From Ascaris suum (Eukaryota; Nematoda; Chromadorea; Rhabditida; Ascarididae), in assembly GCA_013433145.1 (NCBI GenBank), contig CM024178.1, positions 310,001 to 374,000 on the forward strand: a DNA stretch of 64,000 bases, read 5' to 3'. The notes under the pieces were generated by a model, which was not told the origin of the DNA, did no database searches, and saw only the letters and a program-made list of their open reading frames with translations. Below, piece by piece: positions 12,253 through 25,812 of this stretch (its first letter is position 1; each line of letters begins with the position of its first letter). A program made the position numbers and the translations under genes.

Positions 12253-14920
12253 GAGGAATATGAATTAGCTATGTAGAGCGTAATTTTATGCGCTGTGGTA
12301 GCTAAACGAATTCCCTTCAGGAGAATAACGCGCAAGAACGCTAATGTTCTTTCATTAAAAAATGATATTTTTTGTTGAATTTTAGGAGAATCATTTGCTC
12401 ACTTCACAATTTTCAAAAATAATTGATATTATTTCCCACAAAAAAATTGCATCTGAAAAAAGAAACGTTTGCACTGGTGTTTTGTCACACACAAGCGGGA
12501 CGGAAGGAGTATGGCTTAGAGCGTTTCATCGTTACTAAGAAAATATCCTCCAAAATCACTGACCTGCAGGCTCTTACCTAGCAAGAATGGGAATATGGTC
12601 GGAGCTATTTTTATGCTTGTTGCGGAATATGTGGGCGTGAATAACTTCCTTTGTGCTGTTTTTTGACTACCTTTGACTCCAAGCTCTCTCTCTTTTGCGT
12701 TTAATGTCATGTCAAAATGAGGCAGTTGATGTTTCAGGTGGACTCACCGGAGACGCATTTAGCGATTGCACTGAGTAAGGGCATAGGTGAGGAAAAAAAT
12801 GGAGGCCATGCATAGCTTGATGAAACATGTGGATTGGAGTGCGAGGCGTATGGCTGGTATGCAGTCGCGATGTTTGTCGAATAAGAATTGAATTCTTTTA
12901 GGCATTTTGACGATTAGTGCCGATCGAAAGCTCGCGAGCCCTGACGAAAACGGTAGTATAATTTATAAAAGGAGGGATGTCAAAAATGTCATTCATGTAA
13001 AACTGGCTCCTCAAATTTGCATATTTGGAGAGTAAGAGTCTGCAGACCAGTGATTAACCATACGATCGTCCCTCTTCTTGGATAGGTGAGCAAGTGCTGG
13101 TGACTGGGTTTTGAACTCATCATTTGCTTCGAGGTTTCACAGACCCTCTCTTTTCACTGCAAGCAGCTTTTGCTCATCGATTTCTGCTTTTGCAAGGCTT
13201 TGTTGCCGCTTGACGACATGTCACATTCGTTTTGCCTTCCAGCTGCCCTTACAGGATTGTTAAGCTTCCTGTGGCTGGATGGCGACAAATAGAAAAGAAA
13301 TTTTCATCGGTCTTTGAGAGATGAACTCCACTGATTGTACTTCGAAAGTCCTCTTCTTCCTGCTTCAGAGGGACTTTTTAAAAAATATTACGCGGCTTCG
13401 CTCCGGTTTGGAAGCCGTCGTCGATGTTTATTTCTCTTGTCATCAATGCCTCTGGCTTTGTATCTTTTCCTTTTTTTTGTGTATTAGTTTGTGTTTGCTG
13501 ATGCTGTTCAAAACTGTCTCTGTGTATCACCGCATCACCGTTATTTTTGCTTTTATTTCACTGTGGGTGTGTCGTTTCTGTGCTGAATGTTTTAATCACC
13601 GGGTAGTAGCGGTTTCCACTTTGGTACCATAAAACACAGTGCTGGTACTTGACACTATGTCGGGACATGTGGTCTGGCACTGGCACATTTGGGAGCGCGG
13701 ATAATTAGCCAGAGAGAAGAGGACAGCGAAAGTAGACGGGTAGGCTACGAGTATGAAGACGTGGGGAAGAGTGCTAAGTGACTAGGTATTCCTGATAGGC
13801 GACACGTCGTTAAGCAGTGCTCGTAATAAGGATGACGATGAAACTTTGCACGTCCACAGACAGCAACGTTCATCCCTATCCTCCAGCTGTTTGTCTGTTT
13901 TATGCTTGGTTCACAACGTCAACACTATTGGCAGGCGTTCTTTGCTATTGCTGTCGGCGTGTCAGCACTGTGGTGCTATTGTTCCGCTGTTGGAAATCCT
14001 AGTCAAATGGCGCTATTTTATTTCAGATCGATTTTACGTTCACTTATTGCTCCTTAGGCCTGCATTTCTGCGCAATGAAGGAATAGATCGTGTTGGTGAT
14101 TGATTGCTGCTTGATATTGCATTTGACGCTATCGAGTGGTATCGACTTCCAATGTCATATCACATTTCGAACGTGGATGGAACTAATGCTATATATCCGA
14201 AGGTCCGGTGGGTTCCGGTGGTTTTGAAGCATATGCATCTCCCTTGAATTTTATTAATACCTGCCTAGCTTTACTGGCGGAAGCCGTCGTTGAAACGCAT
14301 TCAGTGAGCAATATATGGAGATTTGCTACTAGGCACAGTAATGAGTGAAAGCAGCATTGTTGGTGCTAATTCAGTATGACACATCGCTGAATGTCATTAA
14401 ACAGGCGCCGTTCGTTGACTAAATTTCTTCAGTTTCATGTTGCCGATCAGTTCTCTCAGCCAATCTAATGGACAATAAAAAAATGCGTTAAGCTAGGATA
14501 GTTTTGGGGCGAAGCGTTTTTTTTGTATTCCATCATACGGAGAGAACGCGTTGCCTATAGGTCTTGTTTTAGATATGGACGCTTCCTGATCTTCGAACTA
14601 AACCGCTTTGCTTGACAATCGTCCGCTATCAGCTGTCATAGGGATAGAATGAGGGACATTTTATGAGCGTTATTAGAACAGATGCGCAGGTGAATGCTTC
14701 ATAGAATTCGTTTGAGAGATTCGCTGCAGGAAAATGCCAAGTGCTGTGATCGTGCTTGATCCACGTTAATGTTGTGTGCTTCAGTGTCTATTGTCTATTC
14801 GCGCATAATGCTTTTTCTGTTCTTTTCATGCCCCGACCTTTGTGGCACTATTAAGCGCTTTTTACATTTACTGGTTCAGTTCTGCAATTCGCCGGTTGCT
14901 GTTCTCCTACGTACATATAC

Positions 14921-14933
<13 letters not shown>

Positions 14934-14993
<60 letters not shown>
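14934..14993. repeat. (TA)n microsatellite
   Basis: Uninterrupted TA dinucleotides, about 30 units, in the intergenic region. It creates artificial Tyr-Ile reading frames. Confidence 0.95.
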
Positions 14994-15000
<7 letters not shown>

Positions 15001-16514
15001 GTATATGTCCATATTCGCAGCCGGGAACGCTATAAATTACAAATTTGGCCCATGTGTCGACATATACGACTGATCGATATTCTGGAATCTGTTGCGATTT
15101 AAGAACTGTCGTGAGTTGCGAAAATTTAGTTTAACAGGATATGCACATTCAGATCCATCGGATATTAAATTGTTGTAACGCTGAAGTTCGCTTGCACTGA
15201 CTGTCATAACGAAATGCCCCAAGATTGCCCTGTCCCTGTTGTGTCAATTCTGTGGTAATATTGCGTCCCTTGATAATACTGCGTGGTTCCATTTCTTTTT
15301 GATTTCGCTTTGCAAGGCAGAGCACCTACAGATGTTGCCCACTGAAGTTAAGCTGAACAAAGGAGAACATCTTTCGTGATTCGGTCTTCCGTCACTCTCT
15401 CCCCATCTCTCCTTGAAAAGGGTCTTTTCATGCGCATTTTTTAATCACTTACAACATTTTAAACAACGACCGGCATTTTTAACGAATCGATTGGCCGCCA
15501 CCAAGCCCATGCGGAGGTTCTGGCTAGACAAGGAGAGAGAGAGGTTGGAAAAATTCAGTTGGCGGAGAAGGGATTGAGAAGTTCCACTATTTACGCCTTC
15601 AGACAAAAAGCGGAACGGATGAATTTGTCCCTAACTATCTGACATCAAGCTAACGTTCTAGATTGCATGAACGCTTTTTGTTCAATTCCTCACTTATCTT
15701 GGCCGCCAACTTGTATGCTCTCCTTATTACAAAGCTGGAACCAAGCGGAATAAAACGGCAACTCGGTATATGCAGAAGCTTGTTACGACCATCCATGAAG
15801 TTATCGTTGTACTCGATGTGCAAATAACTGCTCTACTGCTCCTTCTTTCCGCTTGTAAATTTTCTTATAGGCACTCGAAACTTGTGATGATCTGAATGAT
15901 ATTCAAAACTCAAGTCCGGTAAATACTTTTTTGTAGTCATTTCTCTGTGACACAGTTAATGCATACTGCACAGTGTTATCTCCGGGAAATAATTTCTTCG
16001 ATGGGCCATTCAAGGCAATTAAATATAAATTGTTCAGTAAGCATCACGCAAACCTTGAAAACAGATCAAAACAGTGGCGTCAAAGCAATGGTTTATGGGG
16101 GAATGCGATTGGCATTATTATGCGGAGGCTAAAGACAAATGGAAAAAAAGCTCGAGAGGTCGAAATTTGATGAGCTGTTAAAACTTTGCGAAACGTCATG
16201 CTCGCCAAACAAGAGAAATTGAGAGCAAATCGCAGAAGAGATTAGTTAAGTCTGGTGAAGGATCTCGATTAAACACCACAGATTTGATAGGAGGTTGGAC
16301 ATTCGCAGTAATTTATCTTTTCCCGTAACAGCAAGAAGAAAATTTCTCAAGGGTCCTTCTTCTGAAGTCTGTGGTCTGAGATGACACTCATGTCATCTTT
16401 ATAGGATAAAACTCGGCTCATTGTGCGTCAAATCCATTGACTGAACATAGCATTGATGTTTTCAATGACAATAAAATAATTAAGCGCAACAAACCTCGTT
16501 ACCGGATGCCCAGA

Positions 16515-16520
16515 TTTATT
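16515..16520 (-). terminator. Candidate polyadenylation signal for HDAC11
   Basis: AATAAA on the minus strand (TTTATT on plus), about 660 bases past the HDAC11 stop codon. It is the first canonical hexamer I find downstream of that stop. Confidence 0.35.
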
Positions 16521-16761
16521 TAAAAAATTTGTCGCTCACATCTATCATGTTCATATTTTGTCACAATGTTTGTAGGTCGGTTATCAACATATTTACAGTT
16601 TTTTGTAAGAATCTAAACACAACATCTGAAAATTCACATTCACACATAATTTCCATACCTGCAATGGAATCTCTCTAGATCCAAAACAACGCCAATAAAA
16701 ACGAAGCAAACATATCCCTGTCCCCACTTTCACTTCAACTGCCTTCAAGGTCTCATTTGCT

Positions 16762-16764
<3 letters not shown>

Positions 16765-16835
<71 letters not shown>
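16765..16835. repeat. (TA)n microsatellite
   Basis: Uninterrupted TA dinucleotides, about 35 units, roughly 340 bases 3' of the HDAC11 stop codon. Confidence 0.95.
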
Positions 16836-16837
<2 letters not shown>

Positions 16838-17178
16838 ATATTTCGCGCATTTCACCTTTCTTACTACGTTCCTTCCAATATTTAGTGATCTAAGCAAAGG
16901 TTTTCGTCATTCTAACCTATAGTATATCGGTTTTATGGTGATTCTCGGTGGCATGAGGTACCACTAACGAAGAACAAATGCTTGCTGTCGCCAGCAGGAT
17001 GAAATAACAGCTCTGAAGTACCAATACCGCTTGCATGGTTTCACCATCACCTTTCCATCTATATCTCCTTTACCACTGTTCTCATTCCTCAGGGCAGTTG
17101 AGATGATCACTCTCGATGACCGAAATTGGCACCAACCATTAAAGCAACAGAAGTAGCAGTAAACCGCAACCAGCAGGA

Positions 17179-20100
17179 TCAGAATGGTGATGCAGGTAGA
17201 GAAATGAGTTTCTTCTGGTGCAGATTAAGAATCGAGCGCGTTATCACATCGTAATTATTTGGCATATAGCCCCCACTCATGAGCATCACAATTGGGATGT
17301 GGCATTGTTGGGCCAACTCGAACACTACCTCGTCACGCTTTATTATACCCTAAAAGCAATCACACCTTTAAAAACACCGTTCCTTGACCTTCGTCGTCAC
17401 CAATTTTACAGCGTCTCAAAAGTTTGCGGAACAGAATCCAAGATTGTGCTACGACCAGAAAAAAGATGCTCGCAGTGGTTTCAGTTTATCAGGAAATAAG
17501 CTACACTAAAGCCGTAAGAGACACTAGTCTAAACAACCTTTTTTCTTGTTTCATTCATGGAATAAATAAATTTTAAAGGTGCTTTTTAATTGCGAATCTA
17601 AATATTTGATATGAATATCATATGAAAGTTCGATAAAACCAATATGATATGAAGTTAATAAACCAATAAAATAAACAATAAAACCAATAAACAATAAAAT
17701 TCTGTGGTACAAAAGTTCGTATGTATTTCGTTAGATCGGTCGATAAGAACGAATCAATGCAGTTGTCGGGTCCCCATATATATTTTCATATATAAGTGGG
17801 CGATTGTGTTCGAACTAAATTTTCCTCACTCGTTGGAAGAGGGTTCCCCGAGCATTTTCCAAGACTGCTTTCTAATCCTTGTTTTTTTTTATCCCAGCAA
17901 AAAAACGTTCCAAACGTAGTAAAAGTTTTCTGAGACGATGAGGGTGGATGACGAACACAAGTGATCTGCAATAAAAAGCGCTCCCTCATTTCCGCTACGA
18001 CAAACCTGTACATCAGAAGCACATAGCGATTGACTACCTCGATGAAACCCTATTACTTCCTAAATAAAGTTGGCGTTAAATGGCCCGGTAAAAAATGCGG
18101 TTCAAGAATCTGCGTCACGACTGGTCCCAGATAAAACAAAACCTGTTCCAATATTAGCTCCCAGAAGCGGTCAATGACATTAGAAGTTAATGCCATGAAT
18201 TTCCCACTCCACATTAGAAGTTAACATTTCAGATCCTAGCTTCTCAGCATCCTTCCCTCCGGAGAACTGCGGAGTCCCGTTCACAAAACAAGCATTGTCA
18301 ACTCCTCCTCCGGCCTTATATAGAAGGATATTGTACTTTTTTCTCAATAATCAGGAAGCTGTGATGTCAACTTACAGCAGCTGTCAACGACAGAAGTCCA
18401 AGCGGATCACCTTCGAGACAATCAGTGCCGGCGTTATAAATTATAATATCAGCAGAGAATTCGCCTAGCGCTGCGCTCAAATTTCGTGACAATTGGCGTA
18501 AATACTCTGTATCGCCTGTACCGCTCCGTAACGGAACGGAACGACTGATTGCATCTGCAAAGCTACCAGCACCGCATACACCTTTTTTTAACTTCGGTCG
18601 GTTCGACCACATCGCACCAATGCACCGTCGCAAAAGCGGCTCAGATGTCGGCTTTCAAAAAGTAGTGGCCGAATCGGCCGACATTTATCGATTGCACCGA
18701 CATGTCGCAGCCTTTATCGAAGGGGGAGGGGAAGGGGGATCCGCTACTTCCTAAGATGCTCGTGTAGGAATCGCTCGCCTTCTGATTTTGCAGCTATCAG
18801 ACATTTAAAATTCATTCTGTTCCAAGATTCCTTCAGTTCCTTAGCACTTTTCTAGAGAAGGGCAGATATGAATGGGTGATCACTTATTGCAATTAATACG
18901 GAAAACTTTGAAAAAATGCAGAATAATTGTACACGAGTACGTGAACTCGCATACAGTTTAGAAACTGATAAAGAATAAAATAAAACAATCAACATACTTT
19001 TTGCTACAAAATCACTCGGATATATTTGGTAATTAAACATATCAAATATATAGACACGATTATCTCCAGCAAAATCATGCTCATGACCATTTCCCTGCAA
19101 AACCTATTTGCAGTTCAGCAAACGCTTAATTAACTTTTTTATACTTCAGAACTACAAATCCTCTCGTTTCTTTCTCATCTCCTCCTTTCTTCCCACCTAT
19201 AGAAATTAGATGTCTGCTCTACAGAGTTCTTTTAGCACTATGAAATACCCACTTTTTAAAACTGTCAGACTATTGCCAAAACTAGTTGCTAAATATTCCA
19301 GAGCTGTTCGATCCCAAGAACATATTTTCTTTTTCTAACCGAAAACTTGAGCTAACCCTTCCTCAGCTCTCGAAAACGGTGGAAAGAATCATAATCAGAA
19401 ACCGCGATTTTTCAGGAACCGCGTTTTTATGACTCGCAATCCTAAAATATCCCTCTGGAGCTAACAAACCTCGAGGGCAGCAGTCATTTATTGAGAAAAA
19501 CCTAAACAATTTCGGCTTATCGCAACTCAGCATTCACCAACACATGTGTTCAAGAATGTTTCGTTGCTTTGTGAATACACGTATAGGCTGCGAGCTACCC
19601 GAAGAGCGAATAGTTGAAAATAATTTCTATCCATAAATCCAGCTGCATTTGTATTGCTTACCTGATGAGCATCGAGGTCCACAATCATAGCCCTTGAGAT
19701 GAGCCGATTTAAGAAGAGGAAGTTAAGCGCAAGCGAAATATCAGCATAAACACAGAAACCTCCTCCTCGAGATCGACTCGCATGGTGAAAGCCACCACCG
19801 AGATTGATTGCCCAGTTCCTTTCCAGTGCCAGACGCGCTGCTAGTATCGACCCACCTGCTCATTATATGTCCATTGTAACAGGGCAATTTAACATGCTAC
19901 AGTCAGAAGAATAATACAGCGGATATAACTATAACCTATTCGTAAAATGTCGCAAACGGCTTTTCCGTTTTATTCGTCAACCTCACTCCAATAACAACTT
20001 CATCGGGGGCTAAAACCTCGTATTAAAAACCCAGGTGAGGTGATAGTGCAAAAGTGGGAAACATATGAAGCTTTCATAATGCAACACTCACAAGTACGAG

Positions 20101-22100
20101 TAAACATAAGTAAATCGAAAAGATTGCACGAATATTTCTATTTTTTGGAAGAAGCCTATTTAAGTGCATCATAGAACAAGACGAATACGCAAAAAACTAA
20201 ACTCACAACAATACAGAAAGAGCTTCTTTCTCACACACAAAAGTGCCCGGCTCAACCCCCCCCCCCTTTCTCCCGCCCTTCTTTCCCTCATTTATACGAC
20301 GACCACGTTTGCAATATATGGATGACCCTCTATCTTTACCAGCTATGTGTCTCAAAACCATGGAATGAAACAAATTTATTTAGATAGAGAAACAGGACAA
20401 TATACTACTTAATTGTGATTCAAAAGAGGATCGAGTCATATGGCTTCACTCCTGAGAAGTAGAAAGTGCCTCGAGTAATTTTTTCCATCTTAATTGCAAT
20501 TTGAAGACAAACTCAAACTTCCCTGCAAAGTTTTGGGACAAAAACTGCATAAGGACTGGACTTCAGCCCGTATCAGCTCTAATTCCATGGATCAAGAATT
20601 TCGCCTCAGAGTTTTCCGAAAATTCTTGGAGCTGCCAATGTTTGTTTTCAGTACTATCGAGGTCGGGATCATCGTGAATCTCGAAGCAATTCAACACTAA
20701 TGTGCATCTTCAGTCTACACAAGCTATGGCTCTATAACAAATTTGCCCACAAGTGGTAGGCAAACAGCAGACTGCCCCTCTGCTCTATACCTCTCCTTCT
20801 CTTCATCTACAAACACTCGCTTTTCTTCCTCTCTGTAAATAGCGACGATGTTTAGTACCTCTGGATCACAAGTGCATGAGAAGAAATAATCGACAGTCTA
20901 AGATAATCATGCCTGTAATCCTACCTGTGTGGTACCTGAACGGTTTTAATAGGTACTTGTCGATAACGAATGATGGTAAGAAAGCGACAATTGCGACCTC
21001 GACAAGACGCGCCACTCGGCATGGGCAATGCAACGAGGCAAGATAGCAGCTGGTATGCACAACTCGTAGGTCATGCTCGCTTGCCTCAACAGCTTGCACG
21101 AACTGCTCTTCGGTGAGCATCCCCGATTCTAAAGTTTAGCCCTGCTCGACATGCACCTGAGATAAGCGAAAAAGAGCTAAGAAGTTACCCAGAAAGAAAT
21201 AAGTGCTGACGCGCTAAGCAATTAACAACCTTCTCTCTAGCTTATCTGGAATCGGTTTGCAACGAAAATTTTTAATTGCGCAAGATTTGCACTAATTACA
21301 TTCGTTAGGTTTCATTACTTTATTTTCATGTTTCAGAGACCACACACAAGATCACTAATCTCGACCGCCAACCATTAACGTGTTATCGAAGAGGATGACT
21401 TCTGTTACGTCTCCCCTCTCCCCTCCCTTCGATACAAATCTCGCACAAATTTGAGCAGCAATACTCATCAACGAACTGGCAGCAAACAATGCAAATAAAA
21501 TTTCTTAGAAAATACGATATGAAAACTTTCCTATGACTGTCAATACTTATAAGTCTAGAAACACCGAATTTCGCAAAAGCCGCAAACACCGAATTTCGCA
21601 AAAGCCGTTTCAAGATGACATCCGCTCTCGAAAATTGTAAATACTGATGCTCTGGCTCATAAACGGACTGAGTGCATGATACCTTCATTAAGTAACACAC
21701 TCGTTAAGCAAGGTGCACTCTTATTCCGTATGCAGGTAACGCCATTCGGCGAATTAATATAGAAGAATTAAACAGCCCGAATTCCATAGGGCACAACTTT
21801 TCGTTACAAGGTAACTTTCTCATTCAATGAGAAAATCAGTTGCATTAAGAGTCACGCGTTAACTAATCTAAACGAAGTGAATAACTCACCAATGAGTTTA
21901 TTGTAGACGCGTCCCCACTTCGCCGAATCGAACGGATGTAATTTCTCGATACCGAAGAACGATATATTATACAACGAATGGTAGACGATTGGCCACTGAT
22001 CGGCTCGAATACCAGAATAAAGCCTTGTTTCCGTCACATAAGCCAACTTTTCCCTGCAATCTAATCTCATCTTAATGTACACTCGACGAAATGCACGCAT
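17179..22100 (-). CDS. hdac11: Class IV histone deacetylase, HDAC11 type
   Basis: Six minus-strand exons join in phase: 22100-21890, 21128-20925, 19855-19662, 19094-18998, 18554-18376, 17349-17179. The product is 351 aa; human HDAC11 has 347. Colinear family blocks: WPIVYHSLYNISFFG and KLHPFDSAKWG near residues 35-60, ILAARLAL from about 142, LGGGFHH (His162 and His163), SRGGGFCVYADI, DLDAHQGNGHEHDF (zinc ligands Asp198 and His202), NAGTD (Asp280) and SGGY (Tyr323). All expected catalytic and zinc-binding residues are present, so an active enzyme is likely. The family removes acyl groups (notably long-chain fatty acyl) from lysine. Most homologues I know read TSGGY; here it is MSGGY. The start could also be an internal Met at 22070. 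Neighbours: EHBP1 tail-to-tail on one side, a possible small plus-strand gene head-to-head from 23054. Confidence 0.95.
21559..21607. repeat. 25-bp tandem duplication in an HDAC11 intron
   Basis: The unit AAACACCGAATTTCGCAAAA plus GCCGC occurs twice in immediate succession (21559-21583, 21584-21607; the second copy lacks the last base). It lies in the intron between HDAC11 exons 1 and 2. Confidence 0.9.
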
Positions 22101-23053
22101 AAATCCACGCTATTTGCCCATCCTCTTTTACGCTCCTTACATACATCACATACTCCTCTTCTACTGTTTTCGATACTGTAAACTTCCAAACAGCATTTTA
22201 TTAGATGCCACTTTCATATTATAATTTTTGCACAATACATTCAATCGGAACTTATTCTCTTTCATGCCCAAGTTTGGCTCCTTCAATTAGTTTTTTCAAC
22301 ATCACCTATGCTTTTACTCGAAAAGTGCATACTTACAAAGGATTAGGTATCAGGAAAGAAGATGGAATTATTATTCAACATATTAGGATAATTGGTCTGA
22401 TAGCGGCAAAGAAGTACAGCTGCACTCCTTAATGAAAACAATCAACCAACCATTTCCAAATATGCTAATCATAAACAGGTGTTAAAACAACATAGTGCAA
22501 GGTTTGTGACTCGAGTAAGCGGTAAGATATGAATAAAGCAATCTTCTTATACTTCTTACCGTTAAATCACCAGCTATACATACTGAATAAATTATGAAAC
22601 TTACATTTTGCGCAAAACATTTTGGCTATAATTTTGTAGATTAAGTGACTAAAAATTGACCTCTGCAATCCTTATTCAGAAATATTTCAGTGTTGCCTAA
22701 AAATGTTGTTAGGTTTTAGTGAATGATTATGAATGAACATTGCGTTTTCCTTGATTGAAGGTTCAGATGTTCTGTTGCTCCCACATCATGAAAGAAAAAT
22801 TTATTTAGAAAAACCTATTTTTCCCAAACCTTCGAAAAATAAGACTTCTTGTTCAAGAGTTCTTCTATGTAGGTTTCTCTGAGAAAGCTCTAATTCCTTA
22901 AAGCTCAAGAATGCATCTTTGTTCCACAGACTTCTCTATTTTCCTCTGAAAGTGGAGCAGCTGTCCAAAGGGTTTTCCGATTAAGAAAATACAGTTTAAA
23001 AAACCGGATATGAGCACTATGAGAGGGAGATAAATGCAACAAACTTGCGAGAA
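22101..23053. promoter_or_regulatory. Possible divergent promoter region, HDAC11 and small plus-strand gene
   Basis: About 950 bases between the HDAC11 start (minus) and the first ATG of the model at 23054 (plus). No coding signal on either strand. A bidirectional promoter is inferred from layout only; I see no defined element. Confidence 0.3.
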
Positions 23054-24612
23054 ATGGAGCTGCAGGATGACTTCAACGCGCTACTCTCTCCATGTTCTTC
23101 GTCTTCTGAATCGGCGCCACGCATCCTTCTCACTTCATCGATAAGAAATCCTTACGGTGACTTCCCTCTCTGCACCTACAATCAGGCTGCTGTTGAGAAA
23201 TCAGCGAATCCTTTAAAGCTTCCCCTATTTCTGGGCGCTACGTTCTGACACAACCTTTCACTCGACCTCGTTTGATCGATCACTCGCCGGTTTTCTGCTA
23301 TACTCTTCCTGGAGCTGGCCATGAATTTCTTTGCTGTTCCTATGCTCTATTACAGTGAAAAAGAACGAAAAGGATGGACATAAGGAGAGGAAGTCCATTC
23401 GTCTAATTCTGTCGTCAACTCGGTCATGGGTGGGGAAACTTAAACCGGTGGGCTGGAAAGGAGATCAAGTTACTGCACCAATCATTTTTGCGATTGCGCT
23501 TCCTTCTTGGCAAGGAAACAATACCATCCGATCATCGGATTGGCTTTTTTAACCAAGCCTACCCCTGTTTTCGCAGGCATGGCGAAGTCATACTTTCTCT
23601 TCGTGGTCTCAGCTTTGATGTTCCGAATTAAACCATGGAATATTTTCACCTCACCTTGGAGGAAAAGACACCCCATTCAACCAATTACCTAGAAAGATGA
23701 GTCGAATTATCACCCGCAAATGACCACATTCACTTGGTAGACTCCTTCAGATTTAATGTTGACAGTTCCACTGAACTTATTCAAACATTCTTTTTCGAGC
23801 TGAACACTACGGACTGGACGAAATAGCAAGGGCGAAATCAATGCAGATCTTTACAAGGAAAATACCTCTCTGCCGCTAGGATCACTCGATTTTGCATTTC
23901 AACTGCGAGAATAAACATTACACTCCGCCCCTTCCCTTCTTATTCATGTTTTTGTATGCTTTCACTTGGCTTGTTTTTGCGAATATGCATTATCTTGTAA
24001 AATTGTTAACTTCTATGTTATGACATGTTACTATTTGTTTAATTTGTAGATTCGTCTCCTCCATACTTTTCCACCTATCCTCCCCTCATCCGTTCACTCC
24101 CTGGGTAGTATAATTGCTTTTGAGCCTTATGCGCTGTACACTATGTTTTACTTCTTACGTGTGCGAATAAACTCATTATGAACGGCGTGATCCTAATTCT
24201 CTGTAAAGGATGAAATCTGAACATCTTGCTAACTGTACACCAACAGGTGACAAGAGCTTTAAATCGTCACTAGGAAGCTCGCGCAGACCATCAATGCTGC
24301 AGACTGGACGAGAGGAGGATGTGGCACGAGCTAAGGAGGTGCGCAATTCCGGTATGCCTTCGCTGATGAGTCAAGAAGGAATGGTTCACCCATCGATACC
24401 TATCCCATTGTCTGTTAATGCAACGTGCCTTTCCCCTCGCAATTTTAAATCCGCAAATTTTAAATTGTTTCTCTTGTTACTTTCTTAATCTGCAACAATG
24501 ACAGCTCATTATCGACCTCTATCACATCTGCCTACCACCGCATCTGTGCACCTTGGCTCCGGCAGAGCTTGTCCTCATTACAGGAGCAGCCCGCCGAAAC
24601 GTGACTCACTAA
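23054..24612 (+). CDS. Unrecognised small gene, three-exon model (about 100 aa)
   Basis: Exons 23054-23156 (ATG, ends phase 1), 24247-24338 (ends phase 0) and 24505-24612 (TAA) join without a frame break to 100 codons. Features: Ser-rich N-terminal third (LLSPCSSSSESAPRILL), a Ser/Arg middle (SSLGSSRRPSML), an acidic REEDVARAKE segment, then a hydrophobic, cysteine-containing tail (LIIDLYHICLPPHLC, AELVLITGAARRN). Splice sites are GT-AG (GTGACT/AACAG, GTGCGC/GACAG) but not strong. I do not recognise the family. It is head-to-head with HDAC11. Another open segment with a plausible acceptor (23361-23450) could be an alternative internal exon. Confidence rests only on phase agreement and composition. 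Confidence 0.4.
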
Positions 24613-25812
24613 TTTTGCATTACAGTTGCCATGTGCGTGCGAACCACTCTTTCATCAGATGCCAGCAATATTCTGGAAAGACGTTGGGCTCGAAGCCGAT
24701 TTTTGATATAAACTTTACACGATACGAGAGAAGAGCGGAATTTGTTCAACCGATTGCCAGAATTTCAAGTGTGCTAAAAAATTACCTCATACGATCTCGC
24801 AATACCTTTCTATCATAACTACAACTGGAGTGGCGGAAAGAAGAAGGAGAAGGATGTAGAAATAATTCCGTGTGGGAGATGATGTGAGACCTCCCTGCTA
24901 GTGTTTTTAAAAGCGCCACCCCTCTACAGCAAGTCACTTCGGTGCAGGTTGTAGGTAGTATTCTGCATGACAACAAGGCATCAAGCCAAAATTGTCCTCA
25001 ATTAAGATGAGCTGAAATTTTTTTGATGCGAGTAAAATGTGGGAGAAAATTTTTTAAAGCAAACTAAAAATACTAGCATCTATCAAGCAGCTCCGCTTCC
25101 TTCGAATGTTTCTTGTCCCTTCAGCGGCGGGAAGAGGGAGGGGAGAGGCGAACTCCCCAAGACCTCTTTCTGCATGACAATGACTGCGGTTACAAGTGAA
25201 CATAGCATAGCACAGTGACACAACTACATGAGAGACTACCAGATAAAGACCACGCACTATTTAAGCCTTAAACAAGAGGCCTAGAGGAAGGGCTGCGACG
25301 CCATAAAATCCCTCCCTCCGCCAAGGGCAACTATTCCTCCTGTCAGCCTGCGGAGGAAACCTCCCCCTCCCTCTCCACCTGCTAAAACCCAGTCGGCCGT
25401 ACTTTCCCTTCCCTCCACCCCATATAAGCCCCATCAAGAACAAAAGCCAAGGACCTGACAACGCCAACGACCGAAATATACCGTACCAAATGGCGAAGCA
25501 AACCGAAGACTGTGCGCAGAAACAATAACATTTAGCTGTACCGGTTAGTCTTGGGGTCGTGAATTGCATGCATATTTTGCAGCATTAGTCAGGAACATAA
25601 GGTGCAGTTAACATCGACAACAGATGGCAAACCATTCTTACTAATATCATTTTTACCAAAAATTTTAAAAGACCCTAACCCTCGGTTACTCTCGTCTAAC
25701 GCGTTTTTTAGCTTTTCGGCGGATTTGGCACTGTGACAAATTTTCGAAAGTACAAAACGCGCGAAAAGTTCGCGGGAGGGCGTGTCGACGTAACCGACTA
25801 CCACGTCAAGTG
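24613..25812. other. Intergenic, no supported gene
   Basis: Mixed composition, with a GC-richer patch near 25270-25460. A 102-codon minus-strand open frame (25569-25261) and a 71-codon one (25804-25589) are present, but I recognise neither and cannot join them to other exons. Confidence 0.5.

Larger units (their letters stand above)
11622..17178. other. Intergenic region between EHBP1 and HDAC11 (tail-to-tail)
   Basis: Holds the presumed EHBP1 3' UTR (two AATAAA signals at 12196-12201 and 12247-12252), two (TA)n tracts, and on the minus strand a possible HDAC11 polyadenylation signal at 16520-16515. Open frames at 13321-13632 and 15947-16170 are present, but I recognise neither and see no supporting splice structure. 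Confidence 0.6.

Noticed and set aside
12738..12786. Exon-like segment with good acceptor (GATGTTTCAG) and donor (ATAG|GTGAGG)
   Set aside because: It cannot be joined in phase to the EHBP1 exons (gives an early stop) and has no partners.
14769..15102. Open frames rich in Tyr-Ile repeats
   Set aside because: They are translations of the (TA)n microsatellite; the same holds for frames at 36671-36911, 60195-60603 and 62756-63100.
17218..17499. 93-codon plus-strand frame
   Set aside because: Antisense shadow of the last HDAC11 exon.
24626..24703. Open segment after an acceptor-like TTACAG
   Set aside because: Joining it to the exon ending at 24600 would need a 25-base intron, too short to be credible.
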